From: Sneathiella sedimenti
GTDB taxonomy: Bacteria > Pseudomonadota > Alphaproteobacteria > Sneathiellales > Sneathiellaceae
Assembly (NCBI RefSeq): GCF_017313765.1
Contig: NZ_JAFLNC010000002.1
Coordinates: forward strand, 496,001 to 560,000
Reading direction: 5' to 3'
DNA length: 64,000 nucleotides
In this document: one piece after another, positions 46,176-54,214 of the stretch
Position numbering within the stretch: position 1 is the first letter of the stretch
Layout of the letters: each line of letters begins with the position of its first letter
Translations under genes and position numbers: made by a program
Notes under the pieces: generated by a model
Seen by the model: the letters and a program-made list of their open reading frames with translations, nothing else
Databases searched by the model: none
What the model was told of the DNA's origin: nothing

Positions 46176-46254
46176 CTGTTAATAGTCCATAATAGAACTG
46201 TAAATAGCAAAAAAGGAATATACTGTCAATAGGCAGATTGAGAACTGTGAATAG
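46176..46254. repeat. four iteron-like CTGTNAATAG repeats
   Basis: Copies at 46176-46185 (CTGTTAATAG), 46198-46207 (CTGTAAATAG), 46223-46232 (CTGTCAATAG) and 46245-46254 (CTGTGAATAG). They are in direct orientation with start-to-start spacing of 22, 25 and 22 bases, about two turns of the helix. Only the fifth base varies, and it takes all four nucleotides. Confidence 0.9.
46201..46229 (-). promoter_or_regulatory. promoter overlapping two of the iteron-like repeats
   Basis: TTGACA (46229-46224), exact 17-base spacer, TATTTA (46206-46201), reading toward the 46160 gene. The -35 box lies inside the third repeat and the -10 box inside the second, so a repeat-binding protein would cover the promoter. 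Confidence 0.6.
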
Positions 46255-46623
46255 TAATTAATTCATGGCTGGCAAATCCAGTTAAAATTTGTGCTTGAAG
46301 TTTAGTCTGCAAAGTAAGATTTGGATATCATCTCGGCAATTTCTTGGGAGTCCAACGGCACTTAGCCTCACGCTAGGAAACCTTGTGTAGTTCTAATGAA
46401 GTAGGGGGGTATGGGGGAAACTGACAAATGGGCAAGAGGCAATATGCCCTCATGAGTTTTTCTGTTAAAAATAATCGGTTCCTACACTAAAGAAACTTTA
46501 CTGTTTGTGACCTTCTAGAAGCCGCAGCTATCATAGAGTTTCCACGTTTCCTCCCTAGTAGAGTAAAGAAACATGGAAACTCCTGCTCCGGCTTAAGCAC
46601 CGGAGCCCACAAATGAGCTGCAA

Positions 46624-47628
46624 CTAAAAGTCATCTAGCCCTTCATCATCTTCTTTTACGCTCTTGGCTTCATCGAAACAGGTGTCGACCTCCTCCCTTG
46701 TTATCAGGTTTGCTTCATAGGCCTTCTTAAGCTGCTTCGACACCTCCCCCTTGGACCAGCCAAGGCCCTCGGCCACTTCTCTTTGATTGGTATAATTACG
46801 TGTCCGTATTGCCCGAGCGACATCATATGCTTTCCCTACCGCGAGTATATCGTAACTCCATCGACCATCTTCATCCAACTGGACGCCACGAGTTTCAGTC
46901 TCAGCCGACCTCATTCCCCTGTACTTCTGAAAGACCACCTTAAATGAGGCTCCGCCAGACGACTGGGCTCCTTCGGGCGCTTCTAGCATTATGTTTGAAC
47001 TTAAGAGAACACTCAGGATTTGAGAGCCCCTATAACCATCACTATTTACACTATTCCCCTTCCGGCTATGGTGAACCATAATCGGGGTGCATCCCAGCCT
47101 TTTGATCTTTCTCAGGAGTTCGTTTACCGGACGCCATGCTGATGCATCATTTTCGTTCTCTACTCCAGCCAGCGTCGATAGATTGTCTAGGATGACTAAG
47201 TCTATCTTTTCATTCTTAATCCGATTGATGATCCTTTGATGGTCGTCTGGTTCCGCTAGATCGGGCCAGTTCACATTGTCCGCTTGACCTTGAAAGGGTA
47301 AAAAGGAAAGGTTCGAGCTTGCTGCCTTGAGGTCTAGATTTTCAATGGATCCTGAAAGCAATATAGCTCTATCCCTGAGATCACTCATATCCATCTCTCC
47401 GTCGACAATTAGAACTTTGCTACAACCGTCAGCTTTCCAGCCCAGGTATTCTCCGCCTCCTGCAACTGCGATAGCAATAGACATTGCAAACATGGATTTA
47501 CCCACGCCGCTAGGGGCATAGATCATATTAATTTGCTGGTTTGTCAGCCAACTACCAAGCAATGGTTTGGGGTTAGGGATGTCAGTATTCATTAGTTCGC
47601 CCATGGTTTGATAGGTGAGGTCTGTCAT
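46624..47628 (-). CDS. RepA-like AAA ATPase (plasmid replication helicase-like)
   Basis: A 334-residue RecA-fold ATPase of the AAA_25/RepA-helicase group. Walker A IYAPSGVGKSMFAMSIAIAVAGGGEYLGW starting at 36, Walker B LVILDNLSTLAG, and motif CTPIMVHHSRKGNSVNSDGYRGSQIL, which is the RepA/DnaB-type segment. A C-terminal winged-helix-like part (TNQREVAEGLGWSKGEVSKQLKKAYEANL) probably binds DNA. It supports autonomous replication of the excised element. A ribosome site AAGGAAAAGC precedes its ATG. The four repeats lie 370-450 bases downstream of its stop. Confidence 0.85.
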   Translation of the reverse strand: MTDLTYQTMGELMNTDIPNPKPLLGSWLTNQQINMIYAPSGVGKSMFAMSIAIAVAGGGEYLGWKADGCSKVLIVDGEMDMSDLRDRAILLSGSIENLDLKAASSNLSFLPFQGQADNVNWPDLAEPDDHQRIINRIKNEKIDLVILDNLSTLAGVENENDASAWRPVNELLRKIKRLGCTPIMVHHSRKGNSVNSDGYRGSQILSVLLSSNIMLEAPEGAQSSGGASFKVVFQKYRGMRSAETETRGVQLDEDGRWSYDILAVGKAYDVARAIRTRNYTNQREVAEGLGWSKGEVSKQLKKAYEANLITREEVDTCFDEAKSVKEDDEGLDDF

Positions 47629-47935
47629 ATGCTTTTCCTTCTCTCTTTAAAGACAAACGCCCCACTTCAGCCAGCGAGAAAGAAGCTGACAAAAGTAGGG
47701 CGTTAAGAGCTCTAGCCAGTGATCAGGTGGCGAGCCGGGGTTAATGTATTAATTGAGCAAGGGCATTGTCGTGATCGGCTCCTTGTTCATTAGGAGTACA
47801 TTCAATTTGTCTTCAGAATGAGTACGGCTAATAGTGGAGAACCTTGACTATGTGAATCACACATTGGTAGAACCAAGTCATTGATCGATTTTAAGTTTTA
47901 CCGACGCGCGAAATAGAAAAGACTGAGGGAATGGA
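47629..47935. other. 307-base divergent intergenic region inside the element
   Basis: Between the divergently transcribed RepA-like gene and the small lipoprotein. No gene is seen. It probably holds both promoters. Confidence 0.4.
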
Positions 47936-48241
47936 ATGAGAAGGGTTTCTGTATTGTTGTGTAGTTTGTTTCTGACCGCTTGTGCTACTTCAGGCGAACC
48001 TCAGGACACTCACGGAGTAATCATTACAACCAATGTAGAGATCGCGAAATGTGAGCCGATTGGAAAGTTCTTTGGTCATAGCAGCGCCTATGGAGTGTTT
48101 GCAGGAAGCGGCTTTGCTGCTGCTAAAGAATCCGCTATGAAACAAGCGGCAGCCAATGGAGCAACCCATATAACTTGGGAAGAGGAAACAGTTAGATATG
48201 GATCAACAAGCGTTACTGGTATTGCAGGAAAATGTAGCTAG
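47936..48241 (+). CDS. DUF4156-like small lipoprotein
   Basis: A 101-residue lipoprotein with signal peptide and lipobox cysteine C16 (LFLTAC). The mature part carries KCEPIGKFFGHSSAYGVFAGSGFAAAKESAMKQAAANGATHITWEEE, the small envelope-protein pattern of DUF4156-like lipoproteins. It probably has no role in transfer; a cargo gene with envelope function such as superinfection exclusion is possible but unproven. It lies between the RepA-like gene and the convergent integrase gene. Confidence 0.72.
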   Translation: MRRVSVLLCSLFLTACATSGEPQDTHGVIITTNVEIAKCEPIGKFFGHSSAYGVFAGSGFAAAKESAMKQAAANGATHITWEEETVRYGSTSVTGIAGKCS

Positions 48242-48284
48242 ATAGTCGCGTTTGGTGCCAACTGACGAGTTTGTAAAGTCCTCC

Positions 48285-49637
48285 CTAGCTTTTCCATATT
48301 GCGCTTAGTTCCCCTAGTTCCGGATCAATCTTCTTGATGTACTCGAGTATCCTATCTTCGTCTTGATATCCTCTGTTATAGACAGAAGATGCTAGAGTAG
48401 GTAGGGAATGCCCCATTAGGCGCGCCCAGTGGATCGGATTGGTCCCAGCTTTTTCACAAGCAATGCTGAAGGCTCGTCTCAAGGAATGAAAATCTACTGG
48501 CTCGTCTTTTAGAGCTTCACGCCGAAGCCGGTTTATTACTTTCTGTAGTCGCTCGTATCGCTTGCCGCCTCGCTTAGCGGGTTTTACATCTGCGAAAATA
48601 GGGTGCTCCGGATCGGCGCTGCTGCGCCTTCTAAGCACATCTAATGCCTCCTCGCTTATGACAGGCATGACGCGTTCATTGTTATCGGTCTTTCCTCCAG
48701 TAATATGGAGCCAAATGCATCCTCTACCTTTGTCTACTTTAAGTTTTCCAGAGGTGAGACTACAGATATCTTCAGCTCGTACTCCAGTATGCCACCCTAG
48801 AATAATCATATCGATCATTGCTTGGCTATATTTGCTTGAAGATGCTTTTGCAGCCTCGATCCACACCTGAGCTTCCCTTTTTGTCAGCGCCCTTTTCTGT
48901 ACCCTGCTTTCTCTGATGCTGCTAACGGTCCTGTATTGCCTTCGCCATATGTCAGTCTTTCCCTCCTCAATCAATTGATAATGGTCCAACCATTCCCAGA
49001 ACCCGATTAACGCTGTAATTTTCTTTTTTAGTGTACGGACGGCTAGTAGTTTTCCCGTCTTGTTGCTTGGGGTTTCTTTAAGAAACGCTATGAACGAGCT
49101 GGCAGTATTTCTATCAATATCCTGTACTGGTATATCGTTACTCCAAGCTTTAAAGGCTTCCACGGTGGTCCTATAGTCGTCAACGGTATGGCCTTTTCGG
49201 CCATCTCTCATGATCTCGTTCAGCCAATTTTCGGCATGAACGGAAACAGGGACGGCTTGCTTGGTAGCAATCCTGTAATAAGCCTGTGCGGCTGTTAGGC
49301 CCTTTCGCTGCTCGTAAGCGGCCGCAAAATCACTAATGATAAAAGGATGCTCTTCATTCTTGGGATCATAGTCCTTGGCGAGCTCTAAGGGGTCTGGAAT
49401 TTCGTTTTTATCGAGCGCTGCTAAAGCGGAGTTGATCTGACCTATTGCGTCAAGCTTTCGCTTGTTGGCTTCCGCAAGGTCCCTTGTCCCAAGGCCTCTA
49501 ACGATTTCCTTCTTAATGCCTGAGGTGGACCCGAAATGCGCTGCGGCTTTCTTCTGGAGTCGTTTGGGGACGGTAACAACTACGGCCCAGCCTTTGCCGC
49601 GTTTCCTGAGGTATCTTGTGTTCATATCGTCGCTCAT
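48285..49637 (-). CDS. tyrosine recombinase integrase (tRNA-associated)
   Basis: A 450-residue phage-type integrase. N-terminal domain of DUF6538 type (RYLRKRGKGWAVVVTVPKRLQKKAAAHFG), SAM-like core-binding region about 120-215, then the catalytic domain: Arg in WHTGVRAEDICSLT, HxxR in FHSLRRAFSIACEKAG, GH in MGHSLPTLASSVYNRG with nucleophile Tyr. The ATG at 49637 is chosen; a TTG at 49658 also exists but is further into the att side. It is 70 bases from the tRNA-Pro repeat, which is its expected attachment site. It overlaps with the candidate arm site at 49638. Confidence 0.95.
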   Translation of the reverse strand: MSDDMNTRYLRKRGKGWAVVVTVPKRLQKKAAAHFGSTSGIKKEIVRGLGTRDLAEANKRKLDAIGQINSALAALDKNEIPDPLELAKDYDPKNEEHPFIISDFAAAYEQRKGLTAAQAYYRIATKQAVPVSVHAENWLNEIMRDGRKGHTVDDYRTTVEAFKAWSNDIPVQDIDRNTASSFIAFLKETPSNKTGKLLAVRTLKKKITALIGFWEWLDHYQLIEEGKTDIWRRQYRTVSSIRESRVQKRALTKREAQVWIEAAKASSSKYSQAMIDMIILGWHTGVRAEDICSLTSGKLKVDKGRGCIWLHITGGKTDNNERVMPVISEEALDVLRRRSSADPEHPIFADVKPAKRGGKRYERLQKVINRLRREALKDEPVDFHSLRRAFSIACEKAGTNPIHWARLMGHSLPTLASSVYNRGYQDEDRILEYIKKIDPELGELSAIWKS

Positions 49638-49648
49638 ACATGTAAGGT
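49638..49648. promoter_or_regulatory. integrase arm-type site at right end (inverted copy of left site)
   Basis: ACATGTAAGGT, the reverse complement of ACCTTACATGT at 42707-42717. It lies immediately before the integrase start. An 11-base match at both ends of a 7 kb element is unlikely by chance within 100 bases of each att. Confidence 0.5.
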
Positions 49649-49707
49649 TACAGTACAAATCCCTACACGTACAATCGAAATTATATGAATAACATCAATA
49701 TCTTAGA

Positions 49708-49789
<82 letters not shown>

Positions 49790-49901
49790 ACCGTGCCGGC
49801 CCGTGTTAAGTTGGGCTCGGCGAGAGCAGAAGCGTTATAATCAGGTTTGGGCGAGTTCTGCAAGGGCGAAATGATGCCGCCGCCCAAATTCGCTTAAAAA
49901 A

Positions 49902-50924
49902 TCAGAACGCCCGCTCGATGGAGAAATCGACGGCCTCCAGAAGCGCGTCCTTGATCTCGCTGTCCTCAAAGATGCCGAGGGCGTCTTTCGCCATGGCGCC
50001 GTAATGGCGGGCGCGCTCGATAGTGTCCTCAAGCGCGGTATGCTTGCGGATAATCTCAAGCGCACGCTCCAGGTCGCCATCCTGCTGGTCGCCGTCCTCG
50101 ACAACCCGTTTCCAGAAGTCACGTTCCTCCGCATTGCCGCGGCGGAAGGCGAGGAGGATGGGAAGCGTTACTTTTCCTTCACGGAAATCATCGCCGATGG
50201 CCTTGCCGAGTGCCTGCTGTTCGGCGGAGTAATCGAGCGCGTCGTCGACAAGCTGGAAGGCGATGCCGAGATTGCGGCCGTAGCTCTCGAGCGCCTGGGC
50301 CTCGGCTTTCGGCCGGTTCGCGACCACGGCGCCCACCTCGCAGGCCGCGGCAAAGAGGGCGGCGGTCTTGGAGGAAATGACCTGCAGGTAGCTGTCCTCG
50401 GTGGTGCTGGTATCGCCGACATTCATCAGCTGCATCACTTCGCCCTCGGCGATGACGGCCGACGCGTTGGAGAGGATGGAAAGCACTTCCAGTGAGCCGT
50501 CCTCGACCATCAGCTGGAACGACCGGCTGAACAGGAAATCACCGACAAGGACGCTCGCCTGGTTGCCCCACAGGACATTGGCCGTCTCGTTCCCGCGGCG
50601 GAGATCGCTCTCGTCCACCACATCGTCATGCAGCAGGGTCGCCGTATGGATAAACTCGACACAGGCCGCGAGCTTCTTCGCGCGGTTCCCCTCATAGCCG
50701 CAGAGCCGCGCGGCGCCGAGGGTGAGGACCGGGCGCAATCGTTTGCCGCCGGCCGCGATCAGGTGCCGTGCCAGCGTCGGGATCAGCTCCACCTCGCTAT
50801 GCATCCGTTCCAGGATAATCTCGTTGGTGTCAGCAAGGTCCGCGTCGACAATCTTGAGCAAGCGTTTCAGGGTCGCTTTTGCGGGCTGTTCTTTTCTTTC
50901 GTCCAGGTTTACGATAATGGCCAA
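49902..50924 (-). CDS. ispB: long-chain polyprenyl diphosphate synthase (octaprenyl/decaprenyl type)
   Basis: About 340 residues. First aspartate-rich motif HTATLLHDDVVDESDLRRG has an alanine five residues before the first Asp, which permits long products as in IspB, unlike the tyrosine in IspA at 1339. The second motif VDDALDY is present. Product is a C40-C50 chain for ubiquinone. No upstream ATG fits; the TTG at 50924 (GAGG five bases upstream) is the best start, another TTG at 50999 is possible but has no site. Divergent from the DUF2007 gene at 51040. Confidence 0.9.
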   Translation of the reverse strand: MAIIVNLDERKEQPAKATLKRLLKIVDADLADTNEIILERMHSEVELIPTLARHLIAAGGKRLRPVLTLGAARLCGYEGNRAKKLAACVEFIHTATLLHDDVVDESDLRRGNETANVLWGNQASVLVGDFLFSRSFQLMVEDGSLEVLSILSNASAVIAEGEVMQLMNVGDTSTTEDSYLQVISSKTAALFAAACEVGAVVANRPKAEAQALESYGRNLGIAFQLVDDALDYSAEQQALGKAIGDDFREGKVTLPILLAFRRGNAEERDFWKRVVEDGDQQDGDLERALEIIRKHTALEDTIERARHYGAMAKDALGIFEDSEIKDALLEAVDFSIERAF

Positions 50925-51039
50925 AGCTGCCTCATTCAAAGGGTCGCGGAATCGTTTAAAAGGTTCGGGTGAGCATAGCTTAAGATGGCGTCGGGTCAAG
51001 TGATGGCGGTCATATCCGGCCGGGGATAAGGGGAATTTT

Positions 51040-51258
51040 GTGAAAGAACTGATACGGTGTAATGATCCGGTGCTGATCTCCTATATTCTTGCCTTGTTCG
51101 AGGACGAGGATATCGACGCCGTCGTGCTTGACGAGCATACCTCGATTCTGGAGGGGAGCATCAACGCGATCCAGCGGCGGATTATGGTAACGGAGGAAGA
51201 TCACGGTCGCGCCAAGCAGATTCTCGTGGATATCGGCGAGGGAGAGGCGCAAGGCTGA
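51040..51258 (+). CDS. DUF2007 family putative signal-transducing protein
   Basis: A 72-residue protein with the compact DUF2007 fold: VKELIRCNDPVLISYILALFEDEDIDAVVLDEHTSILEGSINAIQRRIMVTEEDHGRAKQILVDI. Starts with GTG at 51040, preceded by AAGGGG. Function of the family is unknown. It is followed two bases after its stop by the TrmN6-like gene, so they are in one operon. Confidence 0.85.
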   Translation: MKELIRCNDPVLISYILALFEDEDIDAVVLDEHTSILEGSINAIQRRIMVTEEDHGRAKQILVDIGEGEAQG

Positions 51259-51260
51259 CC

Positions 51261-52070
51261 ATGACGATCGATCATTCCGGTGGATCCGTCCGGGACGCGT
51301 CCTCCTATACGGAAGACCATTTCCTGGGCAACGCCCTTCATATCACCCAGCCGAGAGACGGGTTCCGCGCCGGATCAGACGCAGTGCTGCTGGCGGCGAT
51401 GATCTCTGCCAGGGCGGGGGAGAGCCTGCTGGATGTCGGCTGTGGTGTCGGGACGGCAGGTTTCTGCGCGCTGAACCGCTTGCCGGATTGCCGGTTGTGG
51501 GGAATTGAGCTGCAATCGGAGCTGGCCACGCTCGCCCGGCTGAATGCGGAAAATAACGGCTTTGCAGAGCAGGCACGATTTGTCGAGGCCGATATCGGGG
51601 AGCGGGCCTCCTTCCGGTCAGAGACAGGGCCGGGTGACAAAGCGTTTCTGGAGGCGGGATTTGACCACGTTTTCACCAACCCGCCCTTTTATGGCAAGGG
51701 GCGAGCGCGCGTCGCCAAGACGGAAACCAAGACCCTCGCGCATATCGAGGGGAGCGTGGCCCTGCCCGAATGGCTGCAATTCTGCGTGGCACGGGCGAAA
51801 TCGAAGGGGACGGTCACGGTAATCCACCGGGCGGACCGGCTCGGCGATATCCTTTCCGTCCTGCAGAAGGGATGCGGCCGGTTGAGGATCGTGCCCCTCT
51901 GGCCCGAGGCGGGGCAGTCGGCGAAGCGGGTGATTGTGCAGGGGATCAAGGGGGACAAGAGCCCATTGGAGCTGACCCGCGGCCTGGTGCTGCATGAAAA
52001 AGACGGATCGCCGACAGCGGCGGCCACCGCCATCGCCCGCAAGGGGGCGACACTACAATCTGTAATGTAA
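51261..52070 (+). CDS. tRNA1(Val) (adenine-N6)-methyltransferase, TrmN6/YfiC-like
   Basis: SAM-dependent N6-adenine methyltransferase of 269 residues. SAM motif LLDVGCGVGTAGF at 57-68, the catalytic N140-P-P-F143 in VFTNPPFYG, and a C-terminal ALPEWLQFCVARAKSKGTVTVIHRADRLGDIL. YfiC/TrmN6 modifies A37 of tRNA-Val in E. coli; its function here follows from family membership. Operon with DUF2007. Confidence 0.85.
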   Translation: MTIDHSGGSVRDASSYTEDHFLGNALHITQPRDGFRAGSDAVLLAAMISARAGESLLDVGCGVGTAGFCALNRLPDCRLWGIELQSELATLARLNAENNGFAEQARFVEADIGERASFRSETGPGDKAFLEAGFDHVFTNPPFYGKGRARVAKTETKTLAHIEGSVALPEWLQFCVARAKSKGTVTVIHRADRLGDILSVLQKGCGRLRIVPLWPEAGQSAKRVIVQGIKGDKSPLELTRGLVLHEKDGSPTAAATAIARKGATLQSVM

Positions 52071-52114
52071 CGAAAAAACTTGTACGGCGCGGTTAAATCC
52101 TTACCTTTACGGCC

Positions 52115-52978
52115 ATGAAAATAGTCGACTTCCTCAAGAAAACGCCGCTTAAGCGGTTTTTCGAAAGATCGCCGCAGGTGGCCGTGTTGCCGCTCTATGG
52201 CGTGATTGCGCCCGGTGGCAACAAGCTGCGCGGAGAAAACCTCAATCTTGCCAATCTGGCGGAGCAGATAGAGACTGCATTCAAGACCAAGCATCTGTGC
52301 GCGGTGGCACTTGCGATCAACTCGCCGGGCGGCTCGCCGGTGCAGTCCTCGCTCATCTTCGACCGTATCCGCCAGCTTGCGGATGAGAAGGAGATCCCGG
52401 TTTATGCCTTCGCCGAGGATGTGATGGCGTCGGGTGGCTACTGGCTCGGCCTTTGCGCCGATGAGATCTATATCAACAAGAATTCTGTCGTGGGCTCCAT
52501 CGGCGTTGTTTCGGCAGGGTTCGGCTTTCCGGGACTGCTGGAGAAGGTCGGTGTTGACCGGCGGCTCTATTCGGCGGGGGAGAACAAGGTCAAGCTTGAT
52601 CCTTTCAGCCCCGAAAAAGAGGATGACATTCTCTGGCTCAAGAAAATCCAGGGCGATATCCATGACAATTTCAAGGAACTGGTGAAAACCCGGCGCGGCG
52701 AGCGGCTCAAGAAGCGCAAAGACAAGGAGCTGTTCTCCGGCGATGTCTGGATCGGCGAAAAGGCCGTCGATCTTGGCCTTGTCGACGGGATCGCCGATCT
52801 GCGATCCTTCTGCCGCGAGAAGTTCGGGGAGAAGGTCCGCTTTAACCGTGTCGAGGGGCGTCAGGGCTTCCTCGCCAAGAAGCTGGGCCTTGAGCAGCAG
52901 GCCATCGGCACTGACGCGGTTGAGGCGCTGATTGCCGCCGTCCGCAACCAGTCCGTCTGGGGCCGTTTCGGCCTGTGA
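52115..52978 (+). CDS. S49 family serine peptidase (SppA/SohB-like)
   Basis: Signal-peptide-peptidase-type protease of 287 residues. Nucleophile S106 in DVMASGGYWLG and general-base lysine K158 in YSAGENKVKLDPFSPE; their 52-residue spacing is that of known single-domain SppA proteins. The NSPGGSPVQSSL oxyanion segment is at 69-80. No clear signal peptide is present, so it may be anchored through its N-terminal amphipathic segment or be cytoplasmic. Confidence 0.9.
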   Translation: MKIVDFLKKTPLKRFFERSPQVAVLPLYGVIAPGGNKLRGENLNLANLAEQIETAFKTKHLCAVALAINSPGGSPVQSSLIFDRIRQLADEKEIPVYAFAEDVMASGGYWLGLCADEIYINKNSVVGSIGVVSAGFGFPGLLEKVGVDRRLYSAGENKVKLDPFSPEKEDDILWLKKIQGDIHDNFKELVKTRRGERLKKRKDKELFSGDVWIGEKAVDLGLVDGIADLRSFCREKFGEKVRFNRVEGRQGFLAKKLGLEQQAIGTDAVEALIAAVRNQSVWGRFGL

Positions 52979-53010
52979 TTCGGGCGCGAAGGAAAGGGTA
53001 GGGTCTAGGG

Positions 53011-53232
53011 ATGTTCTCACCGATCAAAATCATTCTGATTGTTCTCGTGCTGATTGGTGTGTTCTTCGCCCACCGTTTCTATCGCAACACGATTGCACCA
53101 TCCCTTGACAAATCAAGGAAGAACGGGGAATTCAAGGGCCGGTCCTCCGACAAAATGCTCGATCTGGAGGAATGTCCGCGCTGTGGCGCGTTCGTTGCCG
53201 ACCTCAATGAGCATAGCTGCAAGGATAAATAG
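53011..53232 (+). CDS. small membrane protein with a zinc-ribbon-like tail (PP0621-like)
   Basis: A 73-residue protein with one N-terminal membrane helix (about 4-20, IKIILIVLVLIGVFFAHRF) and a C-terminal CPRCGAFVADLNEHSC segment suggestive of a two-Cys zinc ribbon. Family PP0621-like small membrane proteins carry this pattern. It starts 32 bases after the S49 peptidase stop. Confidence 0.8.
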   Translation: MFSPIKIILIVLVLIGVFFAHRFYRNTIAPSLDKSRKNGEFKGRSSDKMLDLEECPRCGAFVADLNEHSCKDK

Positions 53233-53320
53233 CGCAAAGCTGGCTGAGGCCGGTTGACCCATCCGGTGCGGGGCTTTATGTTGCACCGCGAATTCTCTCA
53301 AAGCAGTGTGGTCTGTAATT

Positions 53321-54214
53321 ATGGCGGGTAATCTGGCCTCCGCGCCGTCCAATTCCTTTCAGGACTTGATCCTGACCCTACAACATTTCTGGTCTTCGAA
53401 GGGCTGCGTGATATTGCAGCCCTATGACATGGAAGTGGGTGCCGGTACGTTTCACCCGGCGACGACCCTGCGCGCGCTCGGCCCGGAGCCGTGGAAAGCC
53501 GCCTATGTGCAGCCCTCGCGCCGCCCGACCGACGGCCGCTATGGTGAGAACCCCAACCGCACGCAGCATTACTACCAGTTCCAGGTTCTCCTGAAACCGT
53601 CCCCGGACAATATCCAGGAGCTGTACCTTGAGAGCATCTATGCCCTCGGGATTGATCCAAAGAACCACGACATCCGCTTTGTCGAGGATGACTGGGAGAG
53701 CCCGACGCTGGGCGCCTGGGGCCTTGGCTGGGAAGTCTGGTGCGACGGGATGGAAGTCAGCCAGTTCACCTTTTTCCAGCAGGTCGGCGGCTATGAATGC
53801 AGCCCGGTTTCGGGCGAGCTGACCTACGGGCTTGAACGTCTCGCCATGTATGTGCAGGGCGTCGATCGCATGTTCGACCTGAAATGGAACAGCGAAGGCG
53901 TCACCTATGGCGATGTCTTCCTGCAGAACGAGAAGGAATTCTCCGCCTATAATTTTGAGCATTCCAACGTAGATATCCTGCTCCGTCATTTCGAGGATGC
54001 GGAAATCCAGTGCCAGGAAATTCTGGCCGAGGGGCTCGCACTGCCGGCCTATGACCAATGCATGAAGGCGAGCCATATTTTCAACCTTCTCGATGCCCGC
54101 GGCGTCATCAGCGTGACCGAGCGTGCCGCCTATATCGGGCGGGTGCGGGCGCTGGCCAAGGGCTGTGCGACGGCGTGGCTCAAGGGCCGCGGCCATCTGG
54201 CGGAGGAGGCGTAA
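53321..54214 (+). CDS. glyQ: glycyl-tRNA synthetase alpha subunit
   Basis: Catalytic half of the bacterial heterotetrameric (alpha2-beta2) GlyRS. The 297-residue protein shows class II signature [45 protein letters not shown] and [22 protein letters not shown] at 53321 is used; the GTG five codons earlier is possible but adds no conserved residues. It ends with the glyS start one base later, a fixed order. Confidence 0.97.
   Translation: MAGNLASAPSNSFQDLILTLQHFWSSKGCVILQPYDMEVGAGTFHPATTLRALGPEPWKAAYVQPSRRPTDGRYGENPNRTQHYYQFQVLLKPSPDNIQELYLESIYALGIDPKNHDIRFVEDDWESPTLGAWGLGWEVWCDGMEVSQFTFFQQVGGYECSPVSGELTYGLERLAMYVQGVDRMFDLKWNSEGVTYGDVFLQNEKEFSAYNFEHSNVDILLRHFEDAEIQCQEILAEGLALPAYDQCMKASHIFNLLDARGVISVTERAAYIGRVRALAKGCATAWLKGRGHLAEEA

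Larger units (their letters stand above)
46161..46623. other. 463-base non-coding region with repeat array (origin or operator candidate)
   Basis: Holds the four CTGTNAATAG repeats and promoter (see separate entries) near its left end, then no gene between 46260 and 46620. AT-rich tracts with a short G run (GGGGGG near 46407). The location next to the RepA-like gene makes it a candidate replication origin, not proven. Confidence 0.45.
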
